Below, piece by piece: positions 6,336 to 11,075 of a stretch of DNA of 11,075 bases. The stretch comes from an uncultured bacterium (GTDB taxonomy: Bacteria; Patescibacteriota; Minisyncoccia; Phycocordibacterales; UBA918). Position numbers and translations under genes: made by a program. The notes beneath the pieces were generated by a model. That model was given only the letters and a program-made list of their open reading frames with translations. It searched no databases and was not told the origin of the DNA. The stretch lies in the NCBI GenBank assembly GCA_913046815.1, contig CAJWTE010000020.1, positions 1-11,075 on the forward strand. Reading direction: 5' to 3'. How positions within the stretch are numbered: the first letter of the stretch is position 1; each line of letters begins with the position of its first letter.

Positions 6336-6435
6336 TATCTAGGTTTCTTAATGATGAGGCAGTATCATCTAGTATGTGATGACTTACCTCCTAATAATTA
6401 ACGTTTTTTGCTTTCCAGAAAGCAAAATGCGTAGT
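6336..6435 (-). promoter_or_regulatory. candidate structured mRNA leader of rpsZ-secY
   Basis: This is the predicted 5' untranslated region between a transcription start near 6435 and the rpsZ ATG. It holds three elements in order. First is a 9-bp stem (6427-6419 with 6414-6406, loop CTGG) whose 3' arm runs into six T. Next is a perfect AGGAGGT at 6392-6386. After it comes a hairpin (6384-6378 with 6369-6361, a 2-nt bulge) that competes with a second pairing (6369-6365 with 6357-6353). An ATG at 6368-6366 opens a six-codon frame, MILPHH, ending at 6348, 18 nt after the Shine-Dalgarno. Such a layout could be a ribosomal-protein-binding or translation-coupled control site. It resembles no known leader I can name. 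Confidence 0.4.
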
Positions 6436-6441
6436 GCCAGT

Positions 6442-6469
6442 ACTATACGCTGATATATGAAATTTGCAA
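6442..6469 (-). promoter_or_regulatory. candidate sigma70-type promoter for rpsZ-secY
   Basis: TTGCAA (6469-6464) and TATAGT (6447-6442) are 16 nt apart on the minus strand. The -10 matches the consensus at five of six bases; the -35 is weaker. A short inverted repeat, CTGAT-ACCA-ATCAG on the plus strand at 6472-6485, abuts the -35 on its upstream side and could be an operator. The terminator at 6544-6581 lies upstream, so a new promoter is needed here. Confidence 0.55.
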
Positions 6470-6543
6470 CCCTGATACCAATCAGACAATGCCGGGTGTC
6501 ACGAGCCAGCAAGCAAGTGATTTTCATTAAAACACGGGTTATA

Positions 6544-6581
6544 AAAACAAAAAACATGCATTAATGCATGTTTTTTGTTTT
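6544..6581 (-). terminator. bidirectional intrinsic terminator after rplE
   Basis: Positions 6544-6562 and 6563-6581 are exact reverse complements, a 38-bp perfect palindrome. The likely fold has a TTAA loop, a CATGCA/TGCATG core and a long A/T outer stem ending in TTTTTTGTTTT on either strand. It begins 13 nt after the rplE stop. The core is weaker in G and C than usual, but the T tract is long. It would end the rpsS-rplE unit. Confidence 0.72.
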
Positions 6582-6593
6582 CCAGTAGAATGA

Positions 6594-7145
6594 TTAATCG
6601 GAGCCTTTATCTACTTTCTGTAGAGGTAGACCTATGTAACGTAGAAGTGCTTCCGCCTCCTCCTTTGTCTTAGCGGTAGTCACAATAGTGATCGCTAAAG
6701 AAAAAACGTCTTTCAACTCTTCGTCAACACATTCAGGGAAAATGGTATGCTCCTTAATGCCAACAGTATAGTTGCCCATGTCATCAATAGCAGTAGTCTT
6801 GAGACCACGAAAGTCACGAGTCTGCGGCAAAGCAATGTGAATTAACTTGTCCAGAAAGTCATGCATTCGTTCACCTCTCAAGGTTACTTGGTAGCCAATG
6901 ATATCACCTTCGCGCAACTTGAAAGTCGCAATCGACTTCTTGGCTGGACGTGGTGAAACTTTCTGTCCAGTAATCACAGCCAGGCGATCTTGGATAAGTG
7001 CCAATTTGGCTTTATCTTCAATCTTACCCGTTCCAGTAGATACTACTACTTTGGTAACCCTTGGTGCTTGCATTGGATTTGTATATCCAAGCTTGTCTTT
7101 GAGTGCTGAGAAGGACTCAGCTAATTTTTCTTTCATGTTTTTCAT
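6594..7145 (-). CDS. rplE: 50S ribosomal protein L5 (uL5)
   Basis: L5 binds 5S rRNA, forms the central protuberance and contacts the P-site tRNA. It has 183 residues, the normal length. RVTKVVVSTGTGKI at about 29-42 corresponds to the family's kivvNmGvG block. TGQKVSPRPAKKSIATFKLR at 59-78 and the following TLRGERMHDFLDKLIHIALP, then DFRGL, form the highly conserved middle. The end (FSLAITIVTTAKTKEEAEALL) is also typical. The ATG at 7145-7143 is 8 nt after the rplX stop; a second ATG three codons in is an alternative. It is the last gene of its unit: a terminator begins 13 nt downstream, whereas in most bacteria S14 follows directly. Confidence 0.97.
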   Translation of the reverse strand: MKNMKEKLAESFSALKDKLGYTNPMQAPRVTKVVVSTGTGKIEDKAKLALIQDRLAVITGQKVSPRPAKKSIATFKLREGDIIGYQVTLRGERMHDFLDKLIHIALPQTRDFRGLKTTAIDDMGNYTVGIKEHTIFPECVDEELKDVFSLAITIVTTAKTKEEAEALLRYIGLPLQKVDKGSD

Positions 7146-7153
7146 ACGCTTTG

Positions 7154-7453
7154 CTAAATCTTTTTACCGGTTTTAGCTGATACTCTCACTTTTTGGCCAT
7201 CTTGGCTTTCGTAGCGCACTCGCACTGGTTTGCCATCTTCATTCAAAGCAACGTTTGATACATGAATTGGCATCTCTTTCTCGATTACCTGTCCCTGGGA
7301 ACGTAAGCGCCGGTTCTTTTGGTGTTTAGTAGCAAGATTTACACCTTCTACCAAAACTTGATCTGACTTCGGCAAAGTTTGACTCACAGTACCAGTTTTT
7401 CCTTTGTCTTTACCCGCAATCACAATCACTGAATCTCCTTTTTTGATTTTCAT
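7154..7453 (-). CDS. rplX: 50S ribosomal protein L24 (uL24)
   Basis: L24 is an assembly initiator that binds the 5' end of 23S rRNA near the exit tunnel. From the ATG at 7453-7451 it has 99 residues. A KOW motif fills the N-terminus (KKGDSVIVIAGKDKGKTGTV, about 4-23), followed by VLVEGVNLATKHQK and the block EMPIHVSNVALNEDG. An earlier in-frame ATG at 7471-7469 would add MNNCKI. I prefer the later one because MKIKKGD is the usual family start, but neither has a Shine-Dalgarno. It lies 27 nt after the rplN stop. Confidence 0.95.
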   Translation of the reverse strand: MKIKKGDSVIVIAGKDKGKTGTVSQTLPKSDQVLVEGVNLATKHQKNRRLRSQGQVIEKEMPIHVSNVALNEDGKPVRVRYESQDGQKVRVSAKTGKKI

Positions 7454-7480
7454 AATTTTACAATTATTCATTTGAAGGTT

Positions 7481-7852
7481 TTACACCACTTCTGGGGCGA
7501 GAGATACTATCTTCTGATACCCTGCTTCTGCTAATTCTCTTGGGATTGGGCCAAACACGCGGTTGGCACGCGGCTCCTTCTTCTCCTTGTCGACCAATAC
7601 AACGGCGTTATCGTCAAAGCTGACATACGAACCGTCTTTTCTGCGATACGGCTTTCGTTGGCGAACCACTACTCCGTATACAACATCTTTTTTCTTTACT
7701 TGCTTGCGTGGTTCTGCTGTTTGTACTGACAGTACAACCATTTCTCCCAACTCAGCGTAACGTTTTTTAGAACCTCCTAGTACTTTGAAGACACGTCCTA
7801 CTTTAGCACCGGTGTTGTCTGTAATTTTGACAATTGTTTGTGGTTGAATCAT
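7481..7852 (-). CDS. rplN: 50S ribosomal protein L14 (uL14)
   Basis: L14 is a small beta-barrel protein at the subunit interface (bridge to 16S rRNA helix 14) and partner of L19. It has 123 residues, the family length. The start IQPQTIVKITDNTGAKVGRV (2-21) and the block GVVVRQRKPYRRKDGSYVSF, then DNAVVLVD and RVFGPIPREL, are diagnostic. The ATG at 7852-7850 lies three bases after the rpsQ stop (TAG-CTT-ATG), so translation is likely coupled. In E. coli this is the first gene of the spc operon; here there is no gap or promoter ahead of it, so it belongs to the rpsS-rplE unit. Confidence 0.98.
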   Translation of the reverse strand: MIQPQTIVKITDNTGAKVGRVFKVLGGSKKRYAELGEMVVLSVQTAEPRKQVKKKDVVYGVVVRQRKPYRRKDGSYVSFDDNAVVLVDKEKKEPRANRVFGPIPRELAEAGYQKIVSLAPEVV

Positions 7853-7855
7853 AAG

Positions 7856-8113
7856 CTATGAAACTAAAGCAAAATGCTTTCTCTTACTAATTGGTGATAC
7901 TTCACGTATCTCGACCTTATCTCCAACTGAAGCTGTGTTACCAGCGTCATGTACTAAGAATTTTTTAGTACGTCGTAGATATTTTTTGTACTTTGGATGT
8001 TGAACATATCGTTCAACTGCCACCGTACAGGTATCTTGCATCTTAGTACTTACTACAGTACCACGCAAAACCCGTCCTTTTCTTTTTTGATTTGTTTCGG
8101 TTGAATTATCCAT
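7856..8113 (-). CDS. rpsQ: 30S ribosomal protein S17 (uS17)
   Basis: S17 is an OB-fold protein binding the 5' domain of 16S rRNA. From the ATG at 8113-8111 it has 85 residues. The core begins RKGRVLRGTVVSTKMQDTCT (about 11-30) and continues with the barrel strand VAVERYVQHPKYKKYLRRT; GDKVEIREVSPISKRKHF near the end is the family signature. A GTG two codons upstream (8119-8117) is an alternative start and would add only Met-Leu. It is 8 nt after the rpmC stop from the ATG, with no Shine-Dalgarno; the short context TGCTT-ATG recurs at neighbouring starts. Confidence 0.95.
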   Translation of the reverse strand: MDNSTETNQKRKGRVLRGTVVSTKMQDTCTVAVERYVQHPKYKKYLRRTKKFLVHDAGNTASVGDKVEIREVSPISKRKHFALVS

Positions 8114-8121
8114 AAGCACAA

Positions 8122-8319
8122 TTACTTAACTTCTTCATCCTTTATCTTAGTAGTCATAACTGAGAATGCACGTGAAATATCTTTTCTAGCCTCACGTACA
8201 GCACTAACATTGCGACCACCAGTTTGGAAACGATGTGTACGTAACTCTTCTCTTTTATCAGCAATAAACTTATCGCGGTCCTTGTCACTCATCGCCATGA
8301 TTTTTTTCATATCTGTCAT
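8122..8319 (-). CDS. rpmC: 50S ribosomal protein L29 (uL29)
   Basis: L29 is a two-helix hairpin protein near the polypeptide tunnel exit, beside L23. It has 65 residues, the typical size. The helical pattern with MAMSDKDRDKFIADKREELRTHRFQ (the family's LR.ls..el......lk.elf.lRfq) followed by NVSAVREARKDISRAFSVM identifies it. The family is weakly conserved, so position between rplP and rpsQ is strong supporting evidence. The ATG at 8319-8317 is 9 nt after the rplP stop; Met4 and later Met codons are possible starts too. No Shine-Dalgarno is present. Confidence 0.94.
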   Translation of the reverse strand: MTDMKKIMAMSDKDRDKFIADKREELRTHRFQTGGRNVSAVREARKDISRAFSVMTTKIKDEEVK

Positions 8320-8328
8320 AAGCTATAT

Positions 8329-8763
8329 CTAAGTGCGAGTTTCTTCGCGAGTTACGAAGCGAGCCTTGAGAGGTAGTTTTGCTGCAGCTTTACGTAAAGC
8401 TTCGCGTGCCACATCTTCAGAAACGCCATCGATTTCGAATAAAATTCGACCGGGATGTACTTCAAATACAAAGTGATCGGGGTCACCTTTACCTTTACCC
8501 ATACCTACTTCTGCAGGCTTTTTGGTAATTGGTTTATCCGGAAAGATACGAATCCATATCTTTCCAGTTTTACCTAGAGTTCTAGATATTACTCGACGTG
8601 CAGCTTCAATCTGATTAGATCGTACGCGTGACGGAGTAGTAGCTTTAAGACCGTATGAGCCAAAAGCTACTGTAACACCTCTGGTTTCTGGACGCGCCAT
8701 CTTGGCTGGACTTTTTCGTCCTACTTGCCATTTTCGGTGTTTTACTTTTTTCGGAAATAACAT
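8329..8763 (-). CDS. rplP: 50S ribosomal protein L16 (uL16)
   Basis: L16 organises the A-site and peptidyl-transferase region of 23S rRNA. It has 144 residues, slightly longer than E. coli (136) because of an insertion near 18-30 (SPAKMARPETRG). FGSYGLKA at 34-41, QIEAARRVISR at 51-61, GKIWIRIFPDKPITKKPAE at 67-85 and MGKGKG at 88-93 are all typical. The position equal to the E. coli hydroxylated Arg81, just before MGKGKG, is Gly87 here. The ATG at 8763-8761 is 10 nt after the rpsC stop. The gene is otherwise intact and in the expected place. Confidence 0.98.
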   Translation of the reverse strand: MLFPKKVKHRKWQVGRKSPAKMARPETRGVTVAFGSYGLKATTPSRVRSNQIEAARRVISRTLGKTGKIWIRIFPDKPITKKPAEVGMGKGKGDPDHFVFEVHPGRILFEIDGVSEDVAREALRKAAAKLPLKARFVTREETRT

Positions 8764-8773
8764 AGTAGCTTAA

Positions 8774-9475
8774 TTACTTATTACGGCTTTGATTTTCACT
8801 CTGTGCAGAGCTTTTACGATCGGCAAACACGTCACCTCGATAAATCCACACTTTGATGCCGATCACACCATAAGGAAGAAGTGCTCGTTCACGTGAGAAG
8901 TCTATATCCGCTCTTAGAGTTTGCAGAGGAATTCGACCCTTCTTCAACTCTTCACGTCTTGCCATATCAGCACCGCCAAGTCGGCCAGACACAATAATAC
9001 GGACTCCTTTAACGTCTCTATTGGCCATCACTTTTTCTACTGTTTGCTTCAGTACACGACGAAATGGCATTCTTTTCTCCAGTCCTTCAACAACCATTTG
9101 TCCAACAATAGCTGCGCTTGTTTCAGGATTTCTAATTTCTTCAATGTCAATTTTTATATCTGGTTTTTCGGACAACTTAAGCTTACGTAGAAGCATGTCT
9201 ATTTCCTTTTTCAAGCTCGTTGCCCCTTCTCCAGAACGGCCAATAACAAGACCGGGTCGAGAAGTCTTAATAATTATTCGAAGAGCTTTCTCGTCTCTTT
9301 CGATTTCGGTCATGTCTACTGACATACCTTTTAACTTCTTAGTTAGAAGTTTTCTGATAGCTGCGTCTGTTCGCAAATACTCACGGTACTTGTTTTTGTC
9401 TGCAGCAAACCAACGACTGCGCCAATCACGATTGATGCCGATACGTTGAATGAATGGATGTGCAATATGTGTCAT
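8774..9475 (-). CDS. rpsC: 30S ribosomal protein S3 (uS3)
   Basis: S3 lies at the mRNA entry channel and contributes to the ribosome's helicase activity. It has 233 residues. The start MTHIAHPFIQRIGINRDWRS keeps the HP...R.GI..dW.S pattern, but the very common first residues GQKV(N/H)P are altered to THIAHP. A type 2 KH domain holds GLVIGRSGEG at 75-84. The C-terminal domain has SGRLGGADMAR at 163-173, then GRIPLQTLRADIDF at 180-193 and YGVIGIKVWIY at 202-212. The last 15 residues are a polar tail (SSAQSENQSRNK). The ATG at 9475-9473 is 18 nt after the rplV stop, with no clear Shine-Dalgarno. Confidence 0.98.
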   Translation of the reverse strand: MTHIAHPFIQRIGINRDWRSRWFAADKNKYREYLRTDAAIRKLLTKKLKGMSVDMTEIERDEKALRIIIKTSRPGLVIGRSGEGATSLKKEIDMLLRKLKLSEKPDIKIDIEEIRNPETSAAIVGQMVVEGLEKRMPFRRVLKQTVEKVMANRDVKGVRIIVSGRLGGADMARREELKKGRIPLQTLRADIDFSRERALLPYGVIGIKVWIYRGDVFADRKSSAQSENQSRNK

Positions 9476-9493
9476 AAATTTATTTCACTTTGC

Positions 9494-9811
9494 TTAGCCC
9501 AGTTCGACTGTGATGTGACTGTTTCGCTTGTTGATGCGAGACGCACTACCACGGGCACGAGGCATAAATCGCTTATAAGTAGTTGCTTTGTCGACCGTTA
9601 CTGTTTTTATTTTTAGGTTATCTGTCTCTACCCCCTTATCTTTAGCATTTGCCAAAGCTGAAGCAATTACCTTAGAAAAAGGTCCAGACGCTCGCTTATC
9701 TACAAATTTCAAGATATTTAGAGCTTCATTCGCTTTTTTGCCACGAATCAAGTTGGCAAGTAAACGAACTTTTCTCGGAGACTGACGGTAGTTTTTTAGT
9801 ACTGCTTTCAT
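9494..9811 (-). CDS. rplV: 50S ribosomal protein L22 (uL22)
   Basis: L22 reaches into the exit tunnel with a long beta-hairpin and touches all 23S rRNA domains. It has 105 residues, the compact form. YRQSPRKVRLLANLIRGK at 8-25 is the conserved rRNA-binding start. The hairpin runs through VDKATTYKRFMPRARGSASR (73-92), ending INKRNSHITVELG. The ATG at 9811-9809 is separated from the rpsS stop by an unusually long 129-nt gap that holds a large hairpin. No Shine-Dalgarno precedes it (GAAACAAATT-ATG). A frame open through this gap on the same strand (9726-9926) is not protein-like and is not called. Confidence 0.97.
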   Translation of the reverse strand: MKAVLKNYRQSPRKVRLLANLIRGKKANEALNILKFVDKRASGPFSKVIASALANAKDKGVETDNLKIKTVTVDKATTYKRFMPRARGSASRINKRNSHITVELG

Positions 9812-9856
9812 AATTTGTTTCTACATTAGGCTTCTTAAAATTGGGATTAATCCACC

Positions 9857-9924
9857 GAGCTGGAGAGATTTTTACGAGCGAGTTGTATCTAGATATACTA
9901 CGACGAGTAAAAATCTTGAAGCTC
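9857..9924 (-). ncRNA. candidate structured RNA element between rpsS and rplV
   Basis: In the rpsS-rplV gap the mRNA can form a long imperfect hairpin. The outer stem GAGCT/AGCTC (9924-9920 with 9861-9857) leads through a small internal loop (3 nt against 4 nt) to a perfect 10-bp stem (9916-9907 with 9875-9866). A larger internal loop follows, then an apical hairpin GT-A-GTAT / ATAC-A-AC closing ATCTAG. Neighbouring junctions in this operon are 3-27 nt, so 129 nt here is exceptional. It has no T tract after it on the minus strand, so it is not a standard terminator. A cis-acting control or processing site is the best guess. I know no matching family. Confidence 0.4.
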
Positions 9925-9940
9925 AAGGAGTAAACCGATT

Positions 9941-10267
9941 TTATGATGCCTTAGCGGCTTTAGCTGCTGCTATTTCTGCCTCCTTCTTCTTCTGGTCAAG
10001 TTCCTTCTGCATCTTACCTCCATGCCGATAGAATTTTTTGCTTGGAGAGAACTCACCTAGCCGATGTCCTACCATTTCCTCTGAGGCAGTGACTTCGATA
10101 TGATCCCTACCGTTGTGTACGCCGAATGTGAATCCGACCATCTCCGGTGAGATCAGTGAATCGCGCGCCCATGTTTTGATTACTCCTGCTTCCTCCGGCC
10201 TCTTGCCAGAAATTTTCTTTAGCAGTTTCTCATCTACATAGGGGCCTTTATATAATGATCTTGCCAT
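9941..10267 (-). CDS. rpsS: 30S ribosomal protein S19 (uS19)
   Basis: S19 sits in the head of the small subunit, pairs with S13 and touches the A-site tRNA. From the ATG at 10267-10265 it has 108 residues. The body is typical: ARSLYKGPYVDEKLLKK at 2-18, IKTWARDSLISPEMVG, then FGVHNGRDHIEV and the signature MVGHRLGEFSPSKKF. Beyond the usual end near residue 90 it has a Lys/Glu/Ala-rich helical tail (QKELDQKKKEAEIAAAKAAK). A frame open to 10294 would start at TTG; the ATG is preferred because MARSLYKGP is the family start and a ribosome binding site (AAGGAAGG) lies about 10 nt ahead of it. It is the first gene of its unit. Confidence 0.97.
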   Translation of the reverse strand: MARSLYKGPYVDEKLLKKISGKRPEEAGVIKTWARDSLISPEMVGFTFGVHNGRDHIEVTASEEMVGHRLGEFSPSKKFYRHGGKMQKELDQKKKEAEIAAAKAAKAS

Positions 10268-10410
10268 ATAATTAGACCCTTCCTTGCCAAGCAAGAAAGT
10301 GATAAATGAATTTGATTAATTTGTTTTGAAAATGTTTTAACGGCACATTTTCCGGTACTTTATTTAGTGATTCGTAGCAGCCAGGCCACAAATCATTGAG
10401 GTTTTGGAAC
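10268..10410 (-). promoter_or_regulatory. candidate structured mRNA leader of rpsS-rplE with hidden ribosome binding site
   Basis: The predicted leader of about 140 nt contains three hairpins. H1 is an 11-bp stem with two G-U pairs (10395-10385 with 10378-10368, loop CTGGCT). H2 is a perfect 8-bp stem (10352-10345 with 10335-10328, 9-nt loop). H3 is a 9-bp stem with one G-U pair (10299-10291 with 10287-10279, loop TTG), whose 3' arm GCAAGGAAG includes the rpsS Shine-Dalgarno. Opening H3 would be needed for translation. This is the usual logic of a ribosomal-protein autoregulatory leader, though the ligand is unknown and no covariation has been tested. Confidence 0.45.
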
Positions 10411-10416
10411 GGAGCT

Positions 10417-10445
10417 ATATTACGTCAATAATCCATTTGAGTCAA
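10417..10445 (-). promoter_or_regulatory. candidate sigma70-type promoter for rpsS-rplE
   Basis: On the minus strand TTGACT (10445-10440) and TAATAT (10422-10417) are 17 nt apart, the ideal spacing. The -35 matches the consensus at five of six bases. It lies between the rplB terminator and rpsS, and predicts a start of transcription near 10410. This is the best promoter in the window. Confidence 0.6.
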
Positions 10446-10449
10446 CCTA

Positions 10450-10484
10450 AAATCACCATTTAATTGGTGATTTAATTAGTGATT
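10450..10484. repeat. short AT-rich inverted and tandem repeats upstream of the rpsS promoter
   Basis: A 9-bp inverted repeat (10450-10458 with 10465-10473, AATCACCA / TGGTGATT) is followed by a second copy of its 12-bp unit: TAATTGGTGATT at 10461-10472 and TAATTAGTGATT at 10473-10484 differ at one base. The block ends 4 bp upstream of the -35. It could be an activator or repressor site, or act as an AT-rich UP element. Confidence 0.5.
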
Positions 10485-10527
10485 TAATAAAACAAACTGA
10501 ATGCCTTATCGCTTGCTTGCAAAAAGT

Positions 10528-10569
10528 ATAAACAAAACTACCGGCGCTAAAGCCGGTAGTTTTGTTTAT
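10528..10569 (-). terminator. bidirectional intrinsic terminator after rplB
   Basis: The arms 10528-10545 and 10552-10569 form a perfect 18-bp stem with a 6-nt loop. The core ACTACCGGC/GCCGGTAGT is strong, and the outer part is A-rich on one strand and TTTTGTTT on the other. It starts one base after the rplB stop. It separates rplB from rpsS, which are co-transcribed in most bacteria. Confidence 0.82.
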
Positions 10570-10570
10570 T

Positions 10571-11075
10571 TTAACTTCGTTTTCCAACCTTTCTACGACT
10601 AACAATGAATTTGTTAGAGTACTTCTTTGGTGATCGAGTTTTTTGTCTTTTACCCGTTGGGCGACCCTGCTTGGTGCGAGCTCGTTTATGTCCTCGAGGA
10701 GAACGCCCCTCTCCACCACCATGCGGGTGGTCTACAGCGTTACGGGCGGTACCACGAGTCTTTGGTCGCAGACCCATCTTGCGTGCGCGGCCGGCCTTAC
10801 CAATAGTAACCAAACGATGTTCTTCGTTAGATACTTCGCCGACTGATGCCCAAGCGGTAGAGATGACCTTTCTTATTTCAGAAGATGGCATACGCAAGTG
10901 CGTATATCCAGAATCCTGAGCCACCACTTCTGCATAGTTACCAGCACTTCGGGCAATGCGAGCTCCTCCTTCTGGCTTAAGCTCGATATTGAATACGAAT
11001 GTACCTACTGGAATCTTTGCTAGAGGAAGTCTGTTACCTACTTTGATCTTAGCTTTGTCTGACACAATGAATGTA
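10571..11075 (-). CDS. rplB: 50S ribosomal protein L2 (uL2), C-terminal part (5' end outside window)
   Basis: L2 is one of the most conserved ribosomal proteins, needed for subunit joining and close to the peptidyl-transferase centre. The last 167 residues are inside the window; the full protein is usually about 275. The reading frame stays open to the right edge (..TFIVSDKAKIKVGN), so a GTG at 11065 is not the start. Family blocks seen are GNRLPLAKIPVGTFVFNIEL, then GGARIARSAGNYAEVVA, and VDHPHGGGEGRSPRGHKRAR, in which the HPHGGGEG segment includes the functionally important His. The basic tail ends SNKFIVSRRKVGKRS. The stop TAA at 10573-10571 is followed at once by a terminator. Confidence 0.98.
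   Translation of the reverse strand, partial: TFIVSDKAKIKVGNRLPLAKIPVGTFVFNIELKPEGGARIARSAGNYAEVVAQDSGYTHLRMPSSEIRKVISTAWASVGEVSNEEHRLVTIGKAGRARKMGLRPKTRGTARNAVDHPHGGGEGRSPRGHKRARTKQGRPTGKRQKTRSPKKYSNKFIVSRRKVGKRS

Noticed and set aside
9726..9926. Minus-strand frame of 66 codons across the rpsS-rplV gap
   Set aside because: Its product resembles no protein I know, it runs into rplV in a different frame, and the gap is better explained by RNA structure.
10453..10722. Minus-strand frame of 89 codons overlapping the end of rplB
   Set aside because: It overlaps rplB in another frame and runs through the terminator; the frame is an incidental opening.
358..10919. Many plus-strand open frames of 65-192 codons, the longest at 3650-4228 and 9021-9449
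   Set aside because: Each lies antisense to a clearly identified ribosomal or housekeeping gene, has no family resemblance and no start signal, so they are shadows.
1..11075. Mobile elements, CRISPR arrays, tRNA or rRNA genes
   Set aside because: No transposase, integrase, spaced direct repeats or cloverleaf-like sequence was seen; the gaps are too short for rRNA.

Overview
The window is a bacterial ribosomal-protein gene cluster. All 20 recognisable protein genes lie on the minus strand, so it reads right to left. Four features suggest a member of the Candidate Phyla Radiation (Patescibacteria, Parcubacteria-like). The gene for L30 (rpmD) is missing from its usual place between rpsE and rplO. 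S14 is the short four-cysteine zinc form. S5 has a long disordered Arg-rich N-terminal extension. Almost no gene start has a Shine-Dalgarno sequence. TAA, TAG and TGA all serve as stops (map ends in TGA), so this is the standard bacterial code and not the UGA-Gly code of Gracilibacteria/SR1. The phylum call is inference; no phylogeny was run.

In the direction of transcription the order is: rplB (L2, 5' end outside the window), terminator; promoter, a structured leader of about 140 nt, then rpsS-rplV-rpsC-rplP-rpmC-rpsQ-rplN-rplX-rplE, terminator; promoter, a leader of about 100 nt, then rpsZ-rpsH-rplF-rplR-rpsE-rplO-secY, terminator; a perfect 25-bp-arm palindrome; a promoter that predicts a leaderless message, then gmk-adk-map; and last the start of ndk, cut by the left window edge. 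Gene order is the conserved S10-spc order, but the apparent transcription breaks fall at L2|S19 and L5|S14, unlike the classical S10/spc boundary between S17 and L14.

The genes supply both ribosomal subunits (large: L2, L22, L16, L29, L14, L24, L5, L6, L18, L15; small: S19, S3, S17, S14, S8, S5), the SecY translocation channel, methionine aminopeptidase for N-terminal processing, and three nucleotide kinases (Gmk, Adk, Ndk) that turn GMP, AMP and NDPs into di- and triphosphates.

The coding content is ordinary housekeeping. The interest is in the non-coding gaps: three fully palindromic terminators of the same design, two candidate ribosomal-protein mRNA leaders (one hiding the only Shine-Dalgarno that serves a gene, the other carrying a perfect Shine-Dalgarno with no gene start at the right distance), a long imperfect hairpin between rpsS and rplV, and a 93-bp block made of two abutting perfect hairpins between secY and gmk. 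No mobile element, CRISPR array, tRNA or rRNA was seen.
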